From Dermatemys mawii (Eukaryota; Chordata; Testudines; Dermatemydidae): a stretch of DNA of 64,000 nucleotides. Numbering within the stretch: position 1 is the first letter of the stretch; each line of letters opens with the position of its first letter. Positions 35,320 to 47,545 of the stretch are shown here, piece after piece. The notes beneath the pieces were generated by a model. That model saw only the letters and a program-made list of their open reading frames with translations. It did no database searches and had not been told where the DNA came from. The stretch lies in contig ML677460.1 of NCBI GenBank assembly GCA_007922305.1, positions 557,008 to 621,007 on the forward strand, written 5' to 3'. The position numbers and the translations under genes are program-made.

Positions 35320-35775
35320 CATAGACTTACAGACTTTAAGGTCAGAAGGGACCATTATGATCACCTAGTCTGTCCTCCTGCACAGCGCAGGCCACAGACT
35401 TTTACCCACCCATTCCTGCAATAAACCTCTCACCTATATCTGAGCTATTGATGTCCTCAAATCTTGGTTTAAGGACTTCAAGGTACAGAGAATCCTCCAG
35501 CAAGTGACCCATGCCCCCTGCTGCAGAGGAAGGTGAAAAACCTCCAGGGCCTCTGCCAATCTGCCTGACCCCAAATATGGCGATCAGCTGAACGCTGAGC
35601 ATGTGGCAGGGATCACATCTGCACGCAGTATTCAAGGTGTGGACGCACTATGGGTTTAGATAGTGACATATTTTCTGTTTTATTTTTTATCCCTTTCCTA
35701 ACGGCTCCTCACACAGTTCGCTTGTTTGACTGCCGCTGCACATTGAGCAGATGTTTTCAGAGTGACCTACAGAGA
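35320..35775 (-). mobile_element. CR1 LINE fragment(s)
   Basis: The complement of CR1 3' sequence: 'gaagggaccattatgatcac', 'ctccagggcctctgccaatc', 'ccaaatatggcgatcag'. From about 35615 it joins a piece of RT-coding sequence (gtattcaaggtgtggacgca). The join indicates an internal deletion. Confidence 0.8.
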
Positions 35776-37243
35776 TCTGCCCCAGCAGCCAGTCAGCACA
35801 TCTAGCCAGGGACTTGTTCTCTTTGCAGGCTCAAGCACAGAGAGTATTTTCCTGTTCCCTCTCTCCTCGTATCGGCTTCTCATCTTACACTCCATGACCT
35901 TCTCCAGCTGCTGATAAGCTCCTGACCCTTTCCTTGCTGAACCACTGCCTGCAATTACCAGAAGTCTGGCTGTGCTACCCATATTCCTGAGAAGAATCGT
36001 GATCAAAAGCCTGTTAACTCCGGTCACTGGCAGACACACAGCAAAGCCCTGTATCCTGCTGGAAACCTTACCAGCTATACCCACGCCTTGAAGAATGCCA
36101 CGCCTCCAGCTCAGTTCCCTGCCAGAGGAAGATAAACCTGCCCCAGTGCTCTGGAACGTCTCGGTCCCAAACACAGACCACAAACAGTCTGCTTAATGAT
36201 TCTTCCTGCTGATCCGTGTCTCTTCATCTCTCTGAAGGAAATGCTGGCTCCCCTCCAGCCCTTTTAGAAGAAAGGACTCTTCTTTTCTTTTTTTTCAGCT
36301 TCAGCACTCTCTCTTTTACCTCTGCCTGCGTCAGGGGCCTCTTTCTGTAGCCTTTTGATTTTCCCTCATGTCAGCAGCCAGGCTCATTACCGACACCCAC
36401 TGTGCCAAGTCTGTCAGCGCCCCCAGAGCTAATGCCGCTGCTTCTCTCCACCAGACGCAGCTTCTTATTAGTTCTGCCAACAACATACACTCCCCTCGGT
36501 ACGCAGCAGGGAAATCATTAATCAGGTTTTTATCTTCCTGTCGCTCCTTCTCCCCTGTCTTGTTTTCTCTCAAGGACACCTCTCCCTTCTGTTGTAAATG
36601 AGCATTGAAATGTTTAGAGTGAATGGACTGTTGCTAAAGAGAGATTAGATTTGCCAAGACCTCTCAAAACTATATTTTTACCTTGCAAAGCTAAACATGC
36701 AGTAATTGGGGGTCAAAAGCCACTAGTTATTAGTCTCAATTAACATTGTTCCTGGCAATATAATTGCATTACACTACAGCTGTATCTGATTTTATATTGA
36801 AATGGGCAGGCATCAGGAGCCTGTTCCATCAGCTCAGGCTACATCCAAACCCTAGTGTAGCACCCTTCATTCCATGGATGTCTTTACCTCTGTCCTACAC
36901 AATCAAACTGCAACACTGACTGCATGGCAAAGGAGGGAGGAGGGGACCCACAGTTGCCTCCCAAGGGCTGTTTGCTGGCCTACGTGGATTGTGTCGGTGG
37001 GTCTCAGTGCAGTTCTCGGAGATGAGGTATCTGTCCCAGGTGGGCTGTCCCTTTAAGGAGAGTTGGACTCAGCCCCACCAATGCCTAATTATCCGGGTCT
37101 GGGCTTGGGCTGGGGAGTGGGTCAGGAGAACACACATCACAATGACTGTCTGAGGGTGGAGGTTCCCATAAGGATGAGCCTGCCCCAGCACAGAGCGGGA
37201 GATCAGTCAGCCACTGATGTCCTCTGAGTACATCCCTCTACGT
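35776..37243. other. Unassigned non-coding stretch
   Basis: No gene or repeat recognised. A 138-codon minus frame (35767-36183) begins inside the CR1 fragment and shows no domain. Confidence 0.4.
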
Positions 37244-37595
37244 CAGCTGTTCTCAAACTTTGTAGCGTGGCAGCCCTTTTCCCCTTCCCTGTGGGTTGTT
37301 GCGACCCATGTATGTCCACCGAAATGCTGCCAAATTGAATCCTTCCACTTTCGGCACATTCCGGCGGACATGCTGTGTGCATCACAGTGTCTGCTGAAAA
37401 GCCGCCGAAACCAGAAACATTCACTTTGGCAGCTTTTCGGAGGACACTCTGAAGCGCTCAGCATGTCCGCTGAAATGCCACCGAAAGCGGAAGCGTTCTA
37501 TTTGGTGGCATTTCAGCGGCTCCAGGAGCTCGCAAACCCCTAGAATCGGCCCGTGACCCCCCAGGGGGTCGCGATCCCTAGTTTGAGAACCTCTG
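37244..37595. mobile_element. hAT-type MITE (CAGNGGTTCTCAAACT termini)
   Basis: Starts cagctgttctcaaact and ends agtttgagaacctctg, i.e. CAGAGGTTCTCAAACT on minus, the well-known Charlie-like hAT terminus. The interior repeats an inverted 'catttcagcggc'/'gctgaaatgccaccg' motif. The 8-bp flanks ctctacgt and ttcttcat agree only partly. Confidence 0.75.
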
Positions 37596-37967
37596 TTCTT
37601 CATGCTGATTATGCTCTCTTCCCAGCAGGGGCACCATCGGATAAGAGTGGTGCCATGGAGGACCTTCGAGAACTCTGCTGGATGAGAGAGGACAGTCACT
37701 GTGGCGGAAGGAATAAAACTGAATGTTGCCCCATCTTTTTGTGCTTGAACACTGAATGTGGTGCTGAACATGAGCTGGCTCCTGCAGGTACATAAAGTCA
37801 GAAATCAAAGATATGGGAAAACCAACCTAAACCTAACTCAAAAGTGAAGAGGTTTCATAGTAGATTGTCACCACAAACCATATACACTACCTTATTATTG
37901 TAGACTACTGTTCAGACTTCTGGACAGCACCACAATGATCATCTTCGGCTATCTCTACACTGCCAAG

Positions 37968-38062
37968 TTTTGCATCCGATGAAGTGGGCTATAGCCGACA
38001 AAAGCTTATGCTGAAATAAACTGGTTAGTCCCTAAGGTGCTACAAGTGTTCCTCACCTTATC
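37968..38062 (-). repeat. SINE-like retroposon, truncated
   Basis: 'gcatccgatgaagtgggct', 'aaagcttatgctgaaataaa', 'ctggttagtccctaaggtgc'; the head is missing. Confidence 0.75.
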
Positions 38063-38121
38063 ACCAAAAGTTAGATCACCTTTATTAAAGCGCTTTAATT
38101 AAACTTCTGTTGCATGTACAG

Positions 38122-38865
38122 TGACAAAGTTCCGAGCCTGTGTTGGTGGCTCTCACGCTTCTGGGGGGATTCAGTGGCCTGAGAAACTCACTAAGACCTC
38201 AATGTAACTTCCCTTTCTCAATGAAGTGGCAAGTTTCACAGCCTATTGAATTACTTTCATCACCAGCCAGTACGGGAGATGGGAAGGGAAATACCCCACA
38301 GTCTCTGTTGTTCCATAGAGCTCAGTGGGTGCAGTACAGCCTCCTGACTGGACCGAGTCTTGCTTCTCCTCTCAAGGGGATCTCTGTAGAGTATGAGGGA
38401 GCGGGGCGGGGAACCCAGGCCCGCCCTCTACCCCGGGTTCCAGCCCAGGGACCCTAATGGCAGCTACTGTTGACAGCTTTCCCTTCACCACTGATGCTGC
38501 TTTGATCCCCTGGGCCACTTCCCCGTGGTTCCCTCTTCTTAGCTTCACCTTTACCTCAGGTTACAGCAAAGCTTCCTCTCCTCCAGCTCCTTTCACCGGG
38601 GCTCTCAAAAGGAACTGGCAAGGAGAGATTTTAAACAGTCTGAATGAGACCTTGATTGGTTCCACCTGTCTCCATTAGCCAAACGGCCTTAACCGACCCT
38701 TTGCCAGTTAATTGGGGTCAGGTGCCAGCATTAGCCTAACGACCTTAACTGGTTAATTGGCATCGGGTGTTTTGATTGGCCTGGAGTAGCCTTTGTTTGG
38801 CTATCCAGGGAACAGGGCCTGCTCATCTGAGGCTGATATACCTGCCTTCCAGCACTCTCTTATGG
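38122..38865 (+). mobile_element. LTR family A, second copy, 3' end lost
   Basis: Begins TGACAAAGTTCC and follows the 25413-26127 LTR through 'cccaggcccgccctct', 'gggaccctaatggcagc' and 'ggcctggagtagcctttgtt' to 'ccttccagcactctct'. It then diverges, so the terminal CA and target duplication are not seen. Confidence 0.65.
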
Positions 38866-39344
38866 GCCTGGTGGCAGGCGAGCTCCCTCCCACCCACGCT
38901 TCAGGCCATCCGGTGGGGCGCGGGTCCACTGGTCTATTGCTGGACAGTGACAAGAGATGCTCCATTTAATGAATACAAGAGACAAGCCAAGAAGCGCCGA
39001 GTAGACACTGAATAGGACTAAACTATGTACATAATAGTTTTTTGCCTTTTGTTTCATAATACATTTTATTTATATAACCCTTTTACTGATTTTTAAAGTG
39101 TTACATAAACAGGACAGGTGAAATATCATGTAAAGCAACCATAAACACATGAAAAGACCTAGGTTTACAATTTATGATTAAAACTCTACTATCTACACAA
39201 TATACATAGACATAAAAGGTAAAAACTTAAATATCTTAGAAACAGTAGCCAATCAGTTGTTTTAATTGTCATATTTGAATTCAGCACATCAAAATACATA
39301 ATAAATATCACATTTTATCTCTGAAGTCTAAAAAATTGTAGACC
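38866..39344. other. Unassigned non-coding stretch
   Basis: AT-rich after 39010. No gene recognised. Confidence 0.4.
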
Positions 39345-39669
39345 AGTGATATCAGGGTTGGAAGGGACCTCAGGAGGTATCTAGTCCAACCCCCTGCTCA
39401 AAGCAGGACCAACCCCAACTAAATCATCCCAGCCAGGGCTTTGTCAAGCCTGACCTTAAAAACCGCTAAGGAAGGAGATTCTACCACCTCTCTAGGCAAC
39501 CCATTCGTGTGCTTCACCACCCTCCTCGTGATTCACCACCTCTCCCCTCTTCACAAAAGCTCCTCATTTCATATCATCTGCCTGTGCTCTTTGTATCCCC
39601 TTCTGGATCACTAATGAACCAGATGACACCCCCACCATCGATCCCTGGGGTGCCCCACTATACCCCTCC
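39345..39669 (-). mobile_element. CR1 LINE fragment
   Basis: 'cagggttggaagggacctca' and 'tagtccaaccccctgctcaa' are the hallmark CR1 3' region. A jump at about 39530 into 'ccctggggtgccccact' indicates an internal deletion. Confidence 0.85.
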
Positions 39670-40120
39670 TATAGAATCACAGAATATCAGGGTTGGAAGG
39701 GACCTCAGGAGGTATCTAGTCCAACCCCCTGCTCAAAGCAGGACCAACCCCCAACTAAATCATCCCAGCCAGGGCTTTGTCAAGCCTGACCTTATAAACC
39801 TCTAACAAGGAGATTCCATCACTTCCCTAGGGAACCCATTCCAGTGCTTCACCACCCTCCTAGGGAAATAGTGTTTTCTAATATCCAACCTAAACCTCTC
39901 CCACTGCAACTTGAGACCATTACTCCTTGTTCTGTCATCTTCCACCACTGAGAACAGTCTAGACCCATCCTCTTTGGAACCCCCTTTCAGGTAGTTGAAA
40001 GCAGCTATCAAATCTCCCCTCAGTCTTCTCTTCTGCAGACTAAACAATCCCAGTTCTCTCAGCCTCTCCTCATGAGTCATGTGCTTCAGACCGCTTATTA
40101 TTTTTGTTGCCTTGCCAGTG
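39670..40120 (-). mobile_element. CR1 LINE, 3' end with RT C-terminus
   Basis: Same family as the preceding fragment, with the octamer-like 3' tail (atagaatcac) at 39671. Minus frame 40080-39802 encodes the CR1 C-terminal region ([49 protein letters not shown]). 5'-truncated, no catalytic core. Confidence 0.88.
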
Positions 40121-40548
40121 TAGAGCAGGCAAAGAAAGGAAGCATTTCATCCGGCACTGGATCCTAATCTGTGTAGTTTCAGACAACTCTGAGTTGCAGT
40201 GAGTTTTGCACTTTGCCCGGCAATAGGAAGGAATTCAGTCTCATCACATTATCACTAAATCAGAGTCAATCAAAGACCAAAGCCAGATCGGCAATTAAAA
40301 TTGTTAAGACTCTACTAAAGAAAGCCAAAGAAAATATGTGGTGAGCCTGGACTGGGGCCTTACTAGCAGCCTGGAACAGAATTCGATGTAAAGACAGATT
40401 GTACCAGGTGCTTAGAGCCCTGCACTGCTGCACTGACAATAGTGGAAATGTCACAGACAAAAAGAAAGAGAGAGAAAAAGGCCAAACCCTGCTAGGACCA
40501 ACAAGCTAAAGACCTTCCAAAACTACAGCTCGAAGACTCTGTCAGGAT
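40121..40548. other. Unassigned non-coding stretch
   Basis: No gene or repeat recognised. Confidence 0.4.
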
Positions 40549-41732
40549 CATAAGAACAGCCAGACTGTGTCAGACCAAAGATCCATCCAGCCCAGTATCC
40601 TGTCTACTGACAGTGGCCAATGCCAGGTGCCCCAGAGGGAATGAACCTAACAGGTAATGATCAAGTGATCTCTCTCCTGCCATCCATCTCCACCCTCTGA
40701 CAAACCAAGGCAAGAGACACCATTCCTTACCCATCCTGGCTAATAGCCATTAATGGACTTAACCTCCATGAATTTATCCAGTTCTCTTTTAAACCCTGTT
40801 ATAGTCCTAGTCTTCACAACCTCCTCAGGCAAGGAGTTCCACAGATTGACTGTGCAGTGGGGTGGGAAGCTTTGCCTCGTACAAAGAACAACTTCCTTTT
40901 ATTTGTTTTAAACCTGCTGCCCATTAATTTTGTTTGGTGGCCCCTAGTTCTTATATTATTGGAACAAGTAAATAACTTTTCCTTATTCACTTTCTCCATA
41001 CCAGTCATGATTTTATATACCTCTATCATATCCCCCCCAGTCATCTTTTTTCCAAGCTGAAAAGTCCTAGCCTCTTTAATCTCTCCTCATATGGGACCCA
41101 TTTCAAACCGCTAATCATTTTAGTTGCCCTCTCTGAACCTTTTCTAATGCCAGTATATCCTTTTTGAGATGAGGAGACCACATTTGTACACAATATTCAA
41201 GATGTGGGTGCACCATGGATTATATAAGGGCAATAAGTTATTCTCCGGCTTATTCTCTCTCCCTTTTTTAATAATTCCTAACATCCTATTTGCTTTTTTG
41301 ACTCCCACTGCACGCTGCGTGGATATCTTCAGAGACCTATCCACAATGACTCCAAGATCTCTTAGTTAGTTGTAACTAAATTAGCCCGATCATACTGTAT
41401 GTATAGTAGGGGTTATTTTTTCCAATGTGCATTACTTTACATTTATCCACATTCAATTTCATTTGCCATTTTGTTGCCCAATCACTTAGTCTGTGAGACC
41501 TTTTTGAAGTTCTTCACAGTCTGCTTTGGTATTAACTATCTTGAGCAGTTTAGTATCATCTGCAAACTTTGCCACTTCACTATTTACCCCTTTCTGCAGA
41601 TAATTTATGAATAAGTTGAAAAGGATTGGTCCTAGGACTCACCCTTGGGAAATACCCACTCCATTATGAAAATTTACCATTTATTCCTACCCTTTGCTCC
41701 TTGTCTTTTAACCAGTTCTCAATCCATGAAAG

Positions 41733-41962
41733 AAGCAGAGGGGTAGCCGTGTTAGTCTGGAATTGCAGAAGTGATAGAGAGTCCTGTGGCATTTTAAAGA
41801 CTAACTAAAGTTTTAGAGCATAAGCTTTCGTGGGCTAATACCCACTTCGTCGGATGCCCCCTTCGACATGCATCCGACGAAGTGGGTATTAGCCCATGAA
41901 AGCTTATGCTCTAAAACTTTAGTTAGTCTTTAAGGTACCACAGGACCCTTTGTCACTTCTGC
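41733..41962 (+). repeat. Fold-back SINE in CR1
   Basis: Flanked by aatccatgaaag (41721-41732 and 41963-41974). The head 'ggggtagccgtgttagtctg' is at the left. Arms 41794-41857 and 41870-41933 are inverted copies, 64 bases with one mismatch, around a 12-base loop. Confidence 0.9.
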
Positions 41963-42067
41963 AATCCATGAAAGGATCTTCCCTCTTATCTCATGACAAC
42001 TTAATTTACGTAAGAGCCTTTGGTGAGGGACCTTGTCAAAGGCTTTCTGGAAATCTAAATAAACTAT

Positions 42068-42251
42068 AAAAGCGACAAAGAGTCCTGTGGCACCTTATAG
42101 ACTAACAGATGTATTAGAGCATAAGCTTTCGTGGGTGAATACCATGCATCCGATGAAGTGGGTATTCACTCACAAAAGCTTATGGTCTTTAAGGGGCCAC
42201 AGGAGTCTGTCACTTCTGCAGATCCAGACTAACACAGCTACCCCTCTGATG
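42068..42251 (-). repeat. SINE in CR1, partly fold-back
   Basis: Flanked by ctaaataaactat (42055-42067 and 42252-42264). The head is complementary, at the right end (agactaacacagctacccct). A shorter inverted pair surrounds 'atgcatccgatgaagtgg' (ataagctttcgtgggtgaat / attcactcacaaaagcttat). Confidence 0.88.
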
Positions 42252-42378
42252 CTAAATAAACTATGTCCACTGGATCTCCCTTGTCCACATGTTTGTTGAC
42301 CCCTTCAAAGAACTCATGATTTCCCTTTACAGAAACCATGTTAACTTTTGCCCAACAATTGATGTTCTTCTATATGTA

Positions 42379-43924
42379 TGTAAGCAGTGTCAGGAATGAG
42401 ATATATTCTGACATCTGGTGGCGAACTATGGGAATTGCAGTGAGCCTTGCAAAATAAGTCTGGGGCTAATCAATTTGCATAGACACACCCACTGCGCCTA
42501 GCCTGAGCCCACAGCAGCCCACATGGCCACTTCGGCTGATGAGGGAGCCCCAGTTTCTATGTTATTGGGGCAGGAATGATAAAGTGATGTTACTGTGATT
42601 ATGTGAATGAAGGACTATGGACATGTACTTGGCCCGTGTTATGATGGAGAGACTCGCCATCATCTAGGTAGCACTCACTGGGCAAGGGCCATGCGTTTTC
42701 AGAACACTGTGACATTGAGAGAGATGGTGGACAAGCACCTATACCTTTTGGTGAGGGCTCTGTCTTAGGGCCTCCCAGGCCTATTACACCCTGCCTCTCT
42801 CCACTGTGGAATGTCAGAATTGAATTTTGTTTCCATTAGGAGCCTGGTTCCAGGCTGCTGAGCTGACAATTGCTTTGGGCTCACTGGTGCACCTGCACTA
42901 AGGCTCCCCTACTGTGAGCTGAAATCACCTAAGAGCTAAAGAAATCTCTGAGCGCTGTCTTAAGTAGGGGGGACCTGGAAAAAGTGCAGAGTGGCTGGTG
43001 CAGCAGAGCAGTCTATGTGTTGGCTAGCAGGACGGCTAGCGGAGTGACTGGTGCAGCAGAGCTGTCTGTCAGCTAGCGGAGGCGTTGGTGCTGCAGACAG
43101 AGTGACTGGCGCGGCAGAGCTGTCTGTCTGTCACCTAGCAGAGGCGTGGGTGCTNNNNNNNNNNGGCGCGGCAGAGCTGTCTGTCTGTCACCTAGCAGAG
43201 GCGTGGGTGCTGCGGGCAGAGTGACCGGCGCGGCAGAGCTGTCTGTCTGTCACCTAGCAGAGGCGTGGGTGGTGCGGGCAGAGTGACCGGCGCGGCAGAG
43301 CTGTCTGTCTGTCACCTAGCACAGCAGCTAGCGGATCAACGGGCAGAGCGGTTTGTAGGACAGCCAGTGGAGCGGAGCAGAGCCGATTGCGGTGAGAGCT
43401 GCAGTGGAACCTCACGGAGAGGCGGCGCAGTCGGCCTCGGACCACGTAAGGTGCCCCGTGCCCTACCCTCCATCTCCACCCAGGCTGGAGGTAAGACTCT
43501 GCCAATTGACTTTTGAACTCTGCACGGACCAAGGACAGAGACTCTTGGGCTGTTGGACTTTTGGGACTATTGAGTGACTTTTTGGGGTTGTGGAACTCAA
43601 GAGCCAAAGGGAAGGCCACGGCCTATTTGCTGGGAGGGGGGCTTCTGGTTCATGGTCTGGTTTATTAACCTTGTTTGTGGTGTTTCCCCAATATAATGCC
43701 ACATTGTTTCTCCCTGTTATTAAAAGGCTTTGGTACACTCAGACTCTGTGCTTGCGAGAGGGGAAGTATTGTCTCTTACAGACGCCCAGAGGGGTGGTAT
43801 ATGGTTGTCCCAGGTCACTGGGTGGGGGCTCGAGCCGGTTTTTGTATTGTGCTATTGGAATGGAACCCCTGGATACTGAACCCGGCCATTGTTGCTGCCA
43901 ACTCTGATGGGCAGAAGGGTTACA
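42379..43924 (+). mobile_element. Long solo LTR (family B) with internal VNTR
   Basis: A 1546-bp block in the CR1, beginning TGTAAGC and ending GGTTACA, flanked by tgta (42375-42378 and 43925-43928). TG/CA ends with a 4-bp duplication suggest a retroviral LTR. No internal genes adjoin it. It holds a 62-bp tandem array and the window's only gap. The 121- and 105-codon frames inside are not recognisable proteins. Confidence 0.65.
43000..43340 (+). repeat. 62-bp tandem repeat (VNTR) with assembly gap
   Basis: The start word ggcgcggcagagctgtctg recurs at 43165, 43227 and 43289, exactly 62 bases apart, with a further copy at 43108 and diverged copies upstream. Ten Ns (43155-43164) fall inside the array, so the true copy number is unknown. 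Confidence 0.92.
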
Positions 43925-44145
43925 TGTATAACAATTTTATACTTTACTATTGATTCAACTAATTTGTCCGGTACTGACGTTAGACTCACCAGTCTGTAAT
44001 TGCTAGGATCACCTCTAGAGCCCTTTTTAAATATTGGCATTACATTAGCTATCTTCCAGTCATTGGGTACAGAAATTGATTTAAAGGACAGGTTACAAAC
44101 CATAGTTGATAGGTCCACACTTTCACATTTGAGTTCTTTCAGACT

Positions 44146-45179
44146 TTCATTTCCTCAGGACAAATCACATATTTGGAAGCATTCTACATGTGTCAAACAG
44201 ATAAATTCTCATTCCCCGTGGCAATGGACAGGCATATATTTCACCAAGACAGCAAATACGTATGCCCATTATGTACAAAAGACCAAAACATGGCCATGAA
44301 GGATGGTGAAATACACCCTCTGCTGAGAGTTGATCAGTAGGACATGGAAGCTATCATACCAATGAGCAACAGATAGATATTGGAACAGATTCTCCCAACA
44401 CCACCCCCTCCAGGAGAACAAAAACTTGCATTCACTCCACCATCAAACTGCCTGCAAGGTATACAAAAGATTTTGTACAATACTAAGGCTTATTCATGTT
44501 CCATTTTGATATCTCCAATGTGACCAAAGGGATATTACAATAGACAGCTTTCTAACGAGGGATGTTATAGTGTAATAGTATGCTCATGTAGAGAGTAATT
44601 TCTAAGAACTAAGCGATGTGCTCGATGAGACAGGACCATATATGTAGGGGAAGGAATAAAGCCCAGAGGTTGCAGCGTCTTGCTGCGCTCTGGTTTTATG
44701 TTTGAACAATGAACAATCCCAGGTGCAGCCAATGGGCACCATACTAGTAACTCATTCCACTTGTGTTCTAACTTCTGGGAAAATTCTACCACCAGACCAA
44801 AAGGATTGGAGTGGTTCCCCTGACTCTGACAGTCACCCCCTGCCTGTCAGTGATGACTTATTCCTGGGGCATATAAAAACATTGCTGAAGAGCAATTCTT
44901 TTTGCCTTTGTACCAAATGACCAGTGCTTTCTACAAAATTTCCCAGGAGAAAATAACTCCAGACTCCCATATGAGCCCCTAACCCACAACACACAGACTC
45001 TAAATTACTCAAGTCACACGATCTGGTATCCCACTGAGATAACGAGATAAGAATTCCACACCAGTGAGCAGAAACTCCTTCATCCAGGGTGCTACCTCCT
45101 TCCTCAGTTATGCAAAAGTGTTTTTACTTACATAGGAAAACAAAACTGACGCCACACCCCATATTCTTCATAGAGATAT
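44146..45179. other. Unassigned non-coding stretch
   Basis: No gene or repeat recognised. Confidence 0.4.
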
Positions 45180-45787
45180 TGTTATGATATGAATATGGCA
45201 AGATGGGGCTTGTGAGATATCATTGGAAAGGTTATGATTTGCTGAATATGATTATCCTGTTTGTATACATGTATCATTTTGGTATCTGAAATTAGGAATA
45301 TTGACTCTATCAATTACAAAAGTGTCTGCACCTGGGGAAGGCCCACCAAATAGAATGCAATCAGACTGGATGGGCCATTAGGGAAAATAATATGTCTCTG
45401 AAGATGCTAATCTCCCACCTTCCTGAGAAGCTTCCTGGCATGCTACAAACAGCCTTTGACTCATGGCTGCTTTGCCACTGCAGGGTCATGTGATTACATC
45501 ATCCGGTACTGGACTCCATCATAGAATGCCAGTATTTTTCCACTAAGGGGGGTGGGAACCACACTGGCAAACAAAGGGTTCCAGCCATATGTAAAACCTA
45601 TTTAAGACAGGGAAGTGAGTTAATCAGGATTCATTCTTCACCCACGATGACTCCCTCCTAGAAACATCTAAGAAACAAGGACAAAAGGTGGCGGGAGAGA
45701 AGAGCTGGGCCCAGGCTGGAAAAGCTGTCTGTCCTGTGAAAGAAATGCCTAAAACAACATTTAGGGTGAGAAATTACTATTTGTAAC
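45180..45787 (+). mobile_element. Possible LTR fragment (family C)
   Basis: Begins TGTTATGATATGAATATGG and runs to 'agggtgagaaattactattt', wording that I associate with a dispersed turtle LTR. No target duplication was found, and the right end abuts the hAT derivative. Confidence 0.35.
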
Positions 45788-46212
45788 CAGGGCCAGTGCA
45801 AGGATATTTTGCGCCCTGGGTGAAACTTCCACCTTGTGCCCCGCCCCGGGAGCCCTGCTGCAGCTCCTCACCCCTCCCCCATCCGGGGAGCCCTGCGGCA
45901 GCTCCCCCCACTCCACCTGGGGAGCCCTGCGGCAGCTCCCCACCCCAGCTCACCTCCGCTCTGCCTCCTTCCCTGAGCAGGCTGGCGCCACTCCACTTCT
46001 CCCACCTCCCAGGCTTGTGGCGCCAATCAGCTATTTGGCGCGGCAAGCCTGGGAGGGGAGGAGAAGCAGAGGGGGCGGTGTGCTTAGGGAAGGAGGCAGA
46101 GCGGAGGTGAGCTGGGGCAGGGAGCAGTTCCCCTATGCCCCCCCACGCCCCCCCTTACTTGCTGCGGGCAACCCTTCCCTCACCCCCGTCCTGACTCACC
46201 TCCACTCTGCTT
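45788..46212. mobile_element. GC-rich hAT-like non-autonomous element, truncated
   Basis: Left terminus CAGGGCCAGTGCAAGG, of hAT type. It has three 'ggggagccctgcggcagctc' units, then a large palindrome (about 45950-46115: cacctccgctctgcctcctt / aggaggcagagcggaggtg). The right terminus is missing because retroposon sequence begins at about 46213. Confidence 0.6.
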
Positions 46213-46560
46213 GTTATCTCTAAATGAATTCATTTGCAAATCTGATACCATCAATCAAGGATTGAACAAAGACAATGAGTGGCTAGCTGACTACAGAAGC
46301 AGTTTCTGCTCTCTTGGTGTTCACACCTCCAGATCAGCTGCTGGAAGAGGACCTCATTCTCCCTGATTAGAGATAACAAGTTGGTTCAGCCTGATTGGAC
46401 TAACCTTGTTATCTCTAACCTGGTCCTTGCCTTTATTTATTCCCGCCTCTGAATACTTTCACTGCATGCATCCCACGAAGTGGGTATTAGCCCACAAAAG
46501 CTTATGCTCTAATCCTTTAGTTAGTCTTTAAGATGCCACAGGACTCTTTGTCACTTCTGC
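46213..46560 (+). repeat. Long SINE-like retroposon, second copy
   Basis: The same family as 13270-13636, in opposite orientation. 'tgaattcatttgcaaatc' and 'ccatcaatcaaggattgaac' encode EFICKSDTINQGLNKDNEWL; it ends 'ccacaggactctttgtcact'. A duplicated 'gttatctcta' word flanks an internal segment. Confidence 0.78.
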
Positions 46561-47284
46561 ATATTCTCCTCTGTTATCGACAGTGATTAATGTCCTTTAA
46601 AACATCCTCAGTCTGCTAGACTACAAGATAAAGCTGACTAAATAAAGCTGATCTATAGCAATAAAGAAACACAAACTTGCTAGACAGCCTTTTGTGTGAG
46701 CAGCTTTTGCAGTGGGCTTTGTATCTGGTTTTGCAGGAATAGTGCAAAGTGTCTCCTGACAAAAGTGCCCTATTCCCTCAGGCTACAGCGGCCACTCAGT
46801 TTACAGCAATGGATGACAGGGGGGGCATAGAGCTGTGCAAGACAAAAGAAGGAAGAACTGTGCCACTGCGGGGCATGCTAGCACCAGCTATTACTCGTTT
46901 AGCTTGTTGGGTCTCGTCATTTTTTGGCTAGGAGACAGAAAACGTCAGTAAGTGGTTGTTGGAGACATTGTTGCTTTGAGTCAGCAATAGTTTGATCTTC
47001 GGTGAATATACCATATCCATCAGCTGGGTGTCTGTGCACTGCACAGGAAAGCGTCGGTTGTTTCTCCATGTGTCTGAGGAGAAGAGCAGGACTTGGAGGA
47101 CACTGATTCTGGGTAAAGCTTTATTTAAAAGGTGGGTTTTACCTGTCAGGCTCAGGCTTACTCCGCTCTTCTGACAAGGAGCTCCGCAGCCAGAGGCTAG
47201 CCGCAGGAATGCTCTGCTCTGTATTTGCTACTTGGAACCTGGCCTGCCCAGCTGCATCATGCTAGCACTGAAGGTGAACAGAGA
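46561..47284. other. Unassigned non-coding stretch
   Basis: No gene or repeat recognised. Confidence 0.4.
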
Positions 47285-47540
47285 TAATCTGGTGGATTGG
47301 ACACTGGACTGGGGATCAGGAGACCTGGATTCTATTCATGGCTATGTAACTGAGCCACAGTGTGACTATCAACACGTCACGGAACTGATTCTTCTTTTCA
47401 ACCTTTGTCTGTCCTGTCTATTTAGAGAAGCTCCTTGGGCAGGAATTGTCTTTCACTTGGTGTGTGTATGGTGCCTCTCTCCAGGGGCGTCTCTAGACAG
47501 TACCATAATACAAATTATTATAATAATAATAATAAAAGCT
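47285..47540 (+). repeat. CORE-SINE/MIR-like element, nearly full
   Basis: 'ggattggacactggactggg', 'agacctggattctattcatg', 'agctccttgggcaggaattg' and the terminal (ata)n tail follow the standard order. It is the best preserved of the old SINEs here. Confidence 0.65.
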
Positions 47541-47545
47541 CAGGT

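Larger units (their letters stand above)
40549..44145 (-). mobile_element. CR1 LINE with decayed RT, split by two SINEs and an LTR
   Basis: The same CR1 type as at 12.2-14.2 kb, read on minus. Its 3' end is at 40549 (cataagaac). Coding remains are scattered between 40814 and 44118: [33 protein letters not shown], and NDWKIANVMPIFKKGSRGD near 44080. Frameshifts and stops break the frame throughout. Insertions at 41733-41962, 42068-42251 and 42379-43924 each have target duplications of the CR1 sequence. About 1.6 kb of CR1 remains after subtracting them. The 5' end near 44145 is approximate. Confidence 0.88.

Noticed and set aside
42067..46560. Interspersed similar short repeats as a CRISPR array
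   Set aside because: The units are SINE copies with target duplications in a vertebrate genome, unevenly spaced and in both orientations.
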